In this document: positions 51,783 through 58,753 of the stretch, in pieces | Numbering within the stretch: position 1 is the stretch's first letter | Layout of the letters: each line of letters starts with the position of its first letter | DNA from: Chlorobium sp. | GTDB taxonomy: Bacteria > Bacteroidota > Chlorobiia > Chlorobiales > Chlorobiaceae | DNA: 58,753 nucleotides | NCBI GenBank assembly: GCA_005843815.1 | Contig: SZYA01000046.1 | Location: 1 to 58,753, forward strand | Reading direction: 5' to 3' | The notes under the pieces: generated by a model | Database searches by the model: none | Seen by the model: only the letters and a program-made list of their open reading frames with translations | Told to the model about the DNA's origin: nothing | Program-made: the position numbers and the translations under genes

Positions 51783-52900
51783 GGCGTTTTTTTTTACTGT
51801 TGTCTGTTTTTATTCTTCCGTTACTTTCAATAAACTGCGCTATTGTTCCACAAAATCCTGAGGAGATTGCTTTCTTCTCTTGGACTCACTATAAACAGAC
51901 CTTTATTCGTGGGGGGAGGGTTTTTCGCCCAAAAAATAATAATGATACCGTATCTGAGGGGCAGGCCTACGGGATGATTCGAGCTGTGCTGCTGGATGAC
52001 CGCAAAACATTTGATGAGTGCCTTACCTGGACTGAAGCACAACTCTCTAGAAAGAATTCTCATGGTGACAGGTTACTGGCATGGCATTTTGAAGATGGCA
52101 AAATTATCGATACAAAAGCAGCATCTGATGCCGATATTGATTACGCATACAGCCTTATTCTTGCTTCACGTAAGTGGGGTGACAAGAGCTACATGACACT
52201 GGCAAAAGGGGTGCTTGAGAGTGTTCTTGATCAAGAGACATCGATCATCAAAGGCAGGCTCTATTTTCTTCCCTGGCCAAAACAGAATAACCGGGATGGT
52301 GAAATTATTGCCTTGAACCCCTCCTACTATGCACCTTCTCATTTCAAGCTTTTTTTTGAAGTCAGTGGTGACAAGCGCTGGCTTGAGCTTGTCGATACGA
52401 CATACTTCATCCTCGATCGCCTTCTCGATTCCCCTGGCGAAGAGAATAAGGGAGGTTTTGTTCCTGACTGGATTGCTGTTGACCAGAATGGAACACTTGT
52501 TGAACTGCCCGGAAAACCGGTTGACTATGGATGGGATGCCGTAAGGGTACCACTTAGAATTGCTGCTGATTATTATCTTTACGGGGATAGCCGCGCTCTT
52601 GGTGTGCTTCGTCTTTTTTCGGCATTTTTTGAGAAAGAGTACACTGAACCATCAAAAAGCAAGACTTTAGAGAATGCGCTCTTTTACAGTGCGGTATACG
52701 CTGCAACTGAAACTGCTGGATCCCCTCTCTCATCGGCTATACTGCAACGCCTCAGAGAGTGTATTCGAAAAAACAATAAGGGATTCTATTACAACGATAA
52801 TAATGATTATTACATCAACAGCATCTCCTGGTTGCCTGAGTACTATAACATTATAAAATTAACCGGAAAACTGAAACATCCTCCACTCTCTGCAGGATAA
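51779..52900 (+). CDS. glycoside hydrolase family 8 (BcsZ-like endoglucanase)
   Basis: VSEGQAYGM (catalytic Glu), ASDADIDYAYSL, VDYGWDAVRVPLR; ATGA overlap with the GT2 gene. Confidence 0.9.
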   Translation: MRRFFLLLSVFILPLLSINCAIVPQNPEEIAFFSWTHYKQTFIRGGRVFRPKNNNDTVSEGQAYGMIRAVLLDDRKTFDECLTWTEAQLSRKNSHGDRLLAWHFEDGKIIDTKAASDADIDYAYSLILASRKWGDKSYMTLAKGVLESVLDQETSIIKGRLYFLPWPKQNNRDGEIIALNPSYYAPSHFKLFFEVSGDKRWLELVDTTYFILDRLLDSPGEENKGGFVPDWIAVDQNGTLVELPGKPVDYGWDAVRVPLRIAADYYLYGDSRALGVLRLFSAFFEKEYTEPSKSKTLENALFYSAVYAATETAGSPLSSAILQRLRECIRKNNKGFYYNDNNDYYINSISWLPEYYNIIKLTGKLKHPPLSAG

Positions 52901-53025
52901 CACGTTATGAACATTGCCCTCTTTAGTGCAATTTCATTCGCTTGGCTAATGAACTTTTATTGAGGGTAATCTGTTTGATTTACGATGGGTGTTATTTTCT
53001 CAAAACCAGATATGCGGAGGGAGTT

Positions 53026-53235
53026 ATGTCAGAAGAACAGGCAAGGGGGTTCATTGAGAAATTGAAAACTGACGCAAAGATGAGTGCGCGCCTTATTGCA
53101 TTCATCAAAAAGGAGGGCTTTTCGTGCACCGTGGAGGAGCTTGGCAAAGTGAATTGGGATGAGTTGATAGCCCTTCAGAATTCGGGAAGCGCCAGCGGAA
53201 GTTCCAGTCTGCCTGCCTCGGAACATTGGGGATGA
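53026..53235 (+). CDS. Nif11-domain small protein / Nif11-type leader-like peptide
   Basis: MSEEQARGFIEKLKTDAKMSARLIAFIKKEGFSCTVEELGKVNWDEL followed by a Ser/Gly-rich tail; RBS GGAGGGAG just upstream. Confidence 0.7.
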   Translation: MSEEQARGFIEKLKTDAKMSARLIAFIKKEGFSCTVEELGKVNWDELIALQNSGSASGSSSLPASEHWG

Positions 53236-53410
53236 AAGTGGACAGCGCCTGCCCTCCTTTTTAGGAGTTGCTTGAAAATGCTGCGGTAACAGGTTACAGA
53301 TTTCTTCTTAGGAAAGATGGAGAATAAATCGTATTCTTATAAGTATTTTTTCGCTCTGCTGAGGGAGCATTCTTGGTTTTAAAGAAGCCATTCTCTAACG
53401 TATTTCAACC

Positions 53411-53650
53411 ATGATCGAAAAACAAGAATTACTCCACAAAATATGCGCCATTGAGCAAAGCGAGGAATCGGTTATTTCCATTTACTCGAACCATATCCAG
53501 AATGTTTTAAGATATTCGACACTTGACGAAAGAGTACAGTCAAGAATTCTTGATATGTTGCAGCAGCTTGATGCCGATATGCAAATACAAAAGAACTACA
53601 CAAAGACTCTTATTGAATCCATAGAAAAAAGCACAAAAGATGTTTATTAA
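53411..53650 (+). CDS. small all-helical hypothetical protein (ferritin-like half-domain?)
   Basis: 79 aa; ...AIEQSEESVISIYSNHIQNVL...DMLQQLDADMQIQKNYTKTLIESI; stop overlaps the next start by 11 bp. Confidence 0.65.
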   Translation: MIEKQELLHKICAIEQSEESVISIYSNHIQNVLRYSTLDERVQSRILDMLQQLDADMQIQKNYTKTLIESIEKSTKDVY

Positions 53651-55043
53651 TAAGGATTTGCTCGACTTTTTCTCTTCTATGGCTGAGATTAAAAAACAAA
53701 AACGAGATGTTTTTTACACGCTCGCTGCGGAGGTGGATGATGCCGATGTTAAAAAGAGGCTCCTGCAAATTGGCAAGAATGAGCAGTTGCACGTTGATCA
53801 ACTGCAGCAAAGTATGGATCTCGTAAACGGAGCGCCATATCAGAATTTTGTGCCAGATATTCTGACTGAGACTCCATTGGTGCCATTTCAGATCCCCTTG
53901 GAGGATGTTTTGGTTGATGTTGACGATTCCGCCAGCACAGAATCAGCAGCCCATGCAGAGTTGCCTCACCATGATTTTGATGATGTTGTGCCGTTTTTAA
54001 GAGCTGTTGAGCCTGAACCGGATGAAAGTGAGGATACGACGATTGGCATGGCAGCAACTCACCTTGAAACATCTTTGCCTGATTCCGTGAACACCGGCAT
54101 AACACCGCTCGATACCATTAACCTCAATATTGACCAAGAGGAGCAGATAACACAAATCAGCTCTTTAAGTCATTTCAAACCCACAGCGTCGCAAAATTCT
54201 TTCAGTATGGACTATTTAAATCATCCGCTTGCTGAGGTCTTTGGTTTTACAACATCAGATCTCTCTTCCAAGGCACAACGGTATCGCTCTCACCACCATT
54301 GTCCTTTCAATAACCGTGTTCCCAACTGCACCAATGAGAATCCAAAAAATCCTCTTGGGGTATGCTCTCTTCTTCATAACAATAAAGCCGTAATTACATG
54401 CCCTGTTCGTTTTCGTGAAGAGTGGCTTATTACTGATGATGCCGCCTCATTCTTTTTCCCTGAGGGAGTTCGTTGGAGCTCTCTGACCGAGGTTGAGTTG
54501 ACTGATGCTTATGGTAAATCTTCCGGATCTCTTGATCTGGTTCTCGTCGCTTATGATGATTCCGGTAAAATAACTGATTTTGGAGCTATAGAGATTCAGT
54601 CAGCTTTTATCACTGGAGATGCTCGGGATCCATTCAACTTTTACATGAAGGATCCAAAGACAAACTCTTTGATGGATTGGTCTGCGCAGTCGAACTTTCC
54701 GCAACCAGATTATGTTTCGGCCATGAGGGAGAGCCTTGTGCCTCAGCTTATCTTCAAGGGCTCTATTTTGAATTCATGGAGCAAAAAATTGGCAATTTCT
54801 ATTGATCGTAGCTATTTCGAAGCGCTTCCGAATCTCGTACCTGTCGAAAAACAAGATGCAGAAATTGCCTGGTTTATCTATGATCTTGAACTGGTGGTAA
54901 ACGGAGAGAAGGAAAGCTATGAGCTCAAAAGGGCCAATGTTGTCTATACAAAATTCCAGCAGACACTTTCTGCGTTATCAATCTCCCATCCTGATAATAT
55001 TGAGCATTTCATGAAACTCCTTCCAGAACTTGCCGACAGGTAG
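53640..55043 (+). CDS. NotI-like restriction-endonuclease-domain protein with N-terminal ferritin-like helical segment
   Basis: N-terminus contains ExxH (NEQLHVDQL). C-terminal half has the CPF...NC...LGVC...TCP Cys4 pattern and IEIQ active-site-like motif, as in NotI. Confidence 0.72.
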   Translation: MFINKDLLDFFSSMAEIKKQKRDVFYTLAAEVDDADVKKRLLQIGKNEQLHVDQLQQSMDLVNGAPYQNFVPDILTETPLVPFQIPLEDVLVDVDDSASTESAAHAELPHHDFDDVVPFLRAVEPEPDESEDTTIGMAATHLETSLPDSVNTGITPLDTINLNIDQEEQITQISSLSHFKPTASQNSFSMDYLNHPLAEVFGFTTSDLSSKAQRYRSHHHCPFNNRVPNCTNENPKNPLGVCSLLHNNKAVITCPVRFREEWLITDDAASFFFPEGVRWSSLTEVELTDAYGKSSGSLDLVLVAYDDSGKITDFGAIEIQSAFITGDARDPFNFYMKDPKTNSLMDWSAQSNFPQPDYVSAMRESLVPQLIFKGSILNSWSKKLAISIDRSYFEALPNLVPVEKQDAEIAWFIYDLELVVNGEKESYELKRANVVYTKFQQTLSALSISHPDNIEHFMKLLPELADR

Positions 55044-55084
55044 AGAGTTGCTCTGAGAGTCTAACCTTCTCACTGACTTACCAT

Positions 55085-55130
55085 ACCCCGAAAGAATCTT
55101 TTTATAGAGAAGGTTCTTTCGGGGTTTTTC
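55085..55130 (+). terminator. rho-independent terminator after the NotI-like gene
   Basis: ACCCCGAAAGAA ... TTCTTTCGGGGT followed by TTTTC. Confidence 0.88.
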
Positions 55131-55410
55131 ATTACCGTTCTATACATCTGCAACATCCTCCAACGATTACCCCAATAACTTCGCAATTACCCAGTCTGCT
55201 GAAAGCGCCAAACTTTCTACTAAAATGTGGCTTTTATCGGATTCCTACAGGTTTGTAGCTCTTTTTTCCTTTCATGATTATTTGCAAGAATCAATTCGGC
55301 CCCCTGACTTAAAATAAAGTCTCGCCGTAAAAGCTGGAAGCCCTTTATCCATGGGGCTTAGAGAGCGTCTCACCAATTTTTTTATAAAAAATTACGATAA
55401 TACGGAAGCT

Positions 55411-55427
55411 TTGGCACGCATCTTGCT
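55411..55427 (+). promoter_or_regulatory. sigma-54 (RpoN) -24/-12 promoter of the nif operon
   Basis: TTGGCACGCATCTTGCT: GG-N10-GC spacing and consensus bases, about 90 bp upstream of nifH. Confidence 0.88.
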
Positions 55428-55502
55428 TTATAAAACCATAACTATTAAGGATAACAATAAGTTTAGCCTGAATAGTTGATGATAAAGGCAACGATAACCT
55501 AA

Positions 55503-56339
<837 letters not shown>

Positions 56340-56357
56340 AAAAAGGAGTAAAGAGAG

Positions 56358-56711
56358 ATGTTAATGATCAGAACAATCGTCAGGCCGGAAAGGGTTTATG
56401 ATGTCATGCAGGGATTGCTTGAGGCAGGCTTTCCGGCTGTAACGAAAATTTCGGTTGTAGGTCGAGGGAAGCAGCGCGGTCTTCGCGTAGGCGATGTGGT
56501 CTATGATGAAATTCCAAAAGAGATGCTCTTTGTGGTGGTGCCCGATAATGACAAGGATTTCGTGATAAGAGCCATCATGGAGCAGGCAAAGTCAGGCCCG
56601 GATGGGAAATTTGGTGATGGAAAGATCTTTGTTTCAGCCGTTGAAGAGGTTTATACCATAAGCACCGGCGAAAGAGAAACTGAACCGTTGCTTGCAGCGA
56701 AGGAGGCTTGA
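56358..56711 (+). CDS. nifI1: PII-like nitrogenase regulator NifI1
   Basis: GlnB-like 117 aa (MIRTIVRPERVYDVMQGLLEAGFPAVTKISVVGRGKQRGLRVGDVVYDEIPKEM) between nifH and nifI2. Confidence 0.93.
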   Translation: MLMIRTIVRPERVYDVMQGLLEAGFPAVTKISVVGRGKQRGLRVGDVVYDEIPKEMLFVVVPDNDKDFVIRAIMEQAKSGPDGKFGDGKIFVSAVEEVYTISTGERETEPLLAAKEA

Positions 56712-57089
56712 ATGAAAGAGATTATTGCTGTCATACGGATTAACAAAGTGAACGCGACCAAAAAGGCGCTGATCGATGCAGGTATTCCCGCTTTCACAGC
56801 CACCGGCAGAGTGATGGGTCGCGGAAAGGGGCAGGTTCATTACGACATTCTCAGAGGCGCTGAAGCGGGTCATCCAGAGGCAATTGCACAGCTTGGCAAT
56901 GCCCCAAGGCTGGTAGCAAAGCGAATTGTGACGGTTGTCGTTCCCGATGAGTTATGCAAAACAGCAATTGACACCATTATCCAGACCAACCAGACAGGTA
57001 AAGCGGGTGATGGCAAAATTTTTGTGACCCCGATTGTCGAAACCATCAGGGTAAGGACAGGTGAAACGGGTGATACCGCGCTGAACTAA
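56712..57089 (+). CDS. nifI2: PII-like nitrogenase regulator NifI2
   Basis: GlnB-like 125 aa (IAVIRINKVNATKKALIDAGIPAFTATGRVMGRGKG...). Confidence 0.93.
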   Translation: MKEIIAVIRINKVNATKKALIDAGIPAFTATGRVMGRGKGQVHYDILRGAEAGHPEAIAQLGNAPRLVAKRIVTVVVPDELCKTAIDTIIQTNQTGKAGDGKIFVTPIVETIRVRTGETGDTALN

Positions 57090-57126
57090 CGATCAACATT
57101 TAACAGGTGTAAACGGAGAGAGTTCC

Positions 57127-58753
57127 ATGGAGGCGAACATATTTATTCCAGATCCGGCCCAGGTGAGGGAGGAGCTGATTCAAAAATACCCGGCCAAGGT
57201 GGCAAAAAAACGGGCAAAGTCGATTGTGATCAACGACCCTGAGATCATTCCCGAAGTACAGGCCAACGTGCGTACCGTTCCGGGAATCATCACGCAGCGA
57301 GGATGCTCTTATGCTGGATGTAAAGGTGTGGTGCTCGGACCGACTCGCGACATTGTCAACATTGTACACGGCCCGATTGGATGCAGTTTTTATGCCTGGT
57401 TGACCCGTCGTAACCAGACGAAACCAGAGACTCTGATGGACGAAAACTACATCCCCTACTGTTTTTCGACTGATATGCAGGAGGAGAACATTGTCTTTGG
57501 TGGTGAAAAGAAGTTGAAAATTGCGATACAGGAGGCTTATGACCTTTTTCACCCAAAATCTATCGCCATCTTCTCGACCTGCCCGGTCGGCTTGATTGGA
57601 GATGATGTGCATGCCGCATCAAGAGAGATGAAGGAGAAGTTTGGAGATTGCAACGTTTTCGGCTTTAGTTGCGAGGGGTACAGGGGCGTCAGTCAGTCGG
57701 CAGGCCACCACATTGCCAACAACGGTGTTTTCAAGCACATGGTTGGCCGCGACAATACCCCGAGTGAAGGAAAGTTCAAGCTCAACCTGCTTGGCGAATA
57801 CAACATCGGTGGTGATGCTTTTGAGATTGAGCGCATTTTTGAAAAAGTTGGCATTACGCTGGTTGCCTCCTTTAGCGGCAACTCGACGGTTCGTGCGATT
57901 GAGAATTCCCATACGGCAGACCTTAACGTTATTCTCTGCCACCGCTCCATCAACTATATGGGCGACATGATGGAGACGAAGTACGGGATTCCGTGGATGA
58001 AGGTGAACTTTGTCGGCGCCGAATCAACAGCAAAGTCACTGAGAAAAATTGCTGAATACTTTGGTGATGAGGAGCTTAAAGCTCGGGTTGAAGCTGTTAT
58101 TGCAGAGGAGGCTCCTAATGTGAAGGCGGTGATTGAGGAGATTCTTCCGAGAACTAAAGGGAAAACCGCCATGCTTTTTGTCGGTGGATCACGTGCTCAC
58201 CATTACCAGGATCTCTTTGCCGAGCTTGGAATGACAACGGTGGCCGCAGGGTATGAGTTTGCGCACCGTGACGACTATGAAGGTCGTGAGGTATTGCCGA
58301 AGATCAAGGTTGATGCTGACAGCAAGAATATTGAGGAGCTGAAAGTTGTCGCCGATCCCGAGCTTTACAATCCGAGAAAAACTGAGGCGGAGCTTGACGC
58401 TTTGAAAGAGAAGGGGTTGGAGATCAATGGGTATGAGGGAATGATGAAGCAGATGACCAAAAAGTCGCTTGTTGTTGATGACCTCAGCCACTATGAGTCT
58501 GAAAAGCTGATTGAGATCTACAAGCCGGATATTTTCTGCGCCGGTATCAAGGAGAAGTATGTGGTGCAGAAGATGGGAATTCCGCTGAAACAGCTTCACA
58601 GCTACGACTACGGCGGCCCCTACACTGGCTTTGAGGGTGCAGTAAACTTTTACAAAGATATCGACAGGATGGTAAACAATCCTGTATGGAAGCTCATCAA
58701 GGCTCCATGGGAAAAAGCAGGGAATGGACTTTCAGCCAGTTACGTGACACAGT
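57127..58753 (+). CDS. nifD: nitrogenase molybdenum-iron protein alpha chain (3'-truncated by window edge)
   Basis: Open frame from ATG 57127 to window end, missing from the ORF track: GCSYAGCKGVVLGP, VHGPIGCSFYAW, STCPVGLIGDD, GFSCEGYRGVSQSAGHHIANN. Confidence 0.96.
   Translation, partial: MEANIFIPDPAQVREELIQKYPAKVAKKRAKSIVINDPEIIPEVQANVRTVPGIITQRGCSYAGCKGVVLGPTRDIVNIVHGPIGCSFYAWLTRRNQTKPETLMDENYIPYCFSTDMQEENIVFGGEKKLKIAIQEAYDLFHPKSIAIFSTCPVGLIGDDVHAASREMKEKFGDCNVFGFSCEGYRGVSQSAGHHIANNGVFKHMVGRDNTPSEGKFKLNLLGEYNIGGDAFEIERIFEKVGITLVASFSGNSTVRAIENSHTADLNVILCHRSINYMGDMMETKYGIPWMKVNFVGAESTAKSLRKIAEYFGDEELKARVEAVIAEEAPNVKAVIEEILPRTKGKTAMLFVGGSRAHHYQDLFAELGMTTVAAGYEFAHRDDYEGREVLPKIKVDADSKNIEELKVVADPELYNPRKTEAELDALKEKGLEINGYEGMMKQMTKKSLVVDDLSHYESEKLIEIYKPDIFCAGIKEKYVVQKMGIPLKQLHSYDYGGPYTGFEGAVNFYKDIDRMVNNPVWKLIKAPWEKAGNGLSASYVTQ

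Noticed and set aside
52908-52964. 18-codon plus-strand ORF MNIALFSAISFAWLMNFY before the Nif11-like gene
   Set aside because: Too short, with no clear RBS or conservation evidence; could be a leader peptide but unsupported.
55338-55359. Short hairpin AAGCCC...GGGCTT upstream of the nif promoter (possible Moco riboswitch or terminator)
   Set aside because: Only a 6-bp stem, upstream of the sigma-54 promoter and so not in the predicted nif transcript, no T-run, no match to a riboswitch consensus by eye.
57100-58599. Minus-strand ORFs at 57100-57612, 57619-57942 and 58189-58599
   Set aside because: Antisense to nifD, whose plus frame is open to the window edge with canonical motifs.

Overview
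The window looks like a contiguous chromosomal segment from a green sulfur bacterium (Chlorobiaceae-like). This is inferred from an 11-gene nuo operon lacking nuoEFG and a nifH-nifI1-nifI2-nifD cluster. Most of it is housekeeping: trxB/trxA, dnaE, pgi, an aroF/G-type DAHP synthase, serA, an ArsA-type ATPase, truA, GH13/PfkB/SSS genes, maf, nuoN to nuoA, hemH-like, two tRNA-Leu genes, rarA, and ribE/ribD with dCMP deaminase. Several items fall outside that background. (i) A truncated multiheme cytochrome at the left edge carries near-identical 144-bp tandem repeats and is absent from the ORF track. (ii) A two-gene module at 53.4-55.0 kb encodes a small helical protein and a ferritin-like segment fused to a NotI-type Cys4/EIQ nuclease domain, with no methyltransferase visible. 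(iii) A compact exopolysaccharide operon (TPR/beta-barrel, GT2 synthase, GH8) lacks BcsB and PilZ. (iv) A solitary Nif11-type leader-like peptide lies close to nif. (v) A metacaspase follows a zinc-ribbon LRR protein. (vi) nifH has a textbook sigma-54 promoter. (vii) The ORF track contains a tRNA shadow ORF. No CRISPR array, rRNA or transposase was recognised. All calls come from reading the sequence; no searches were run.
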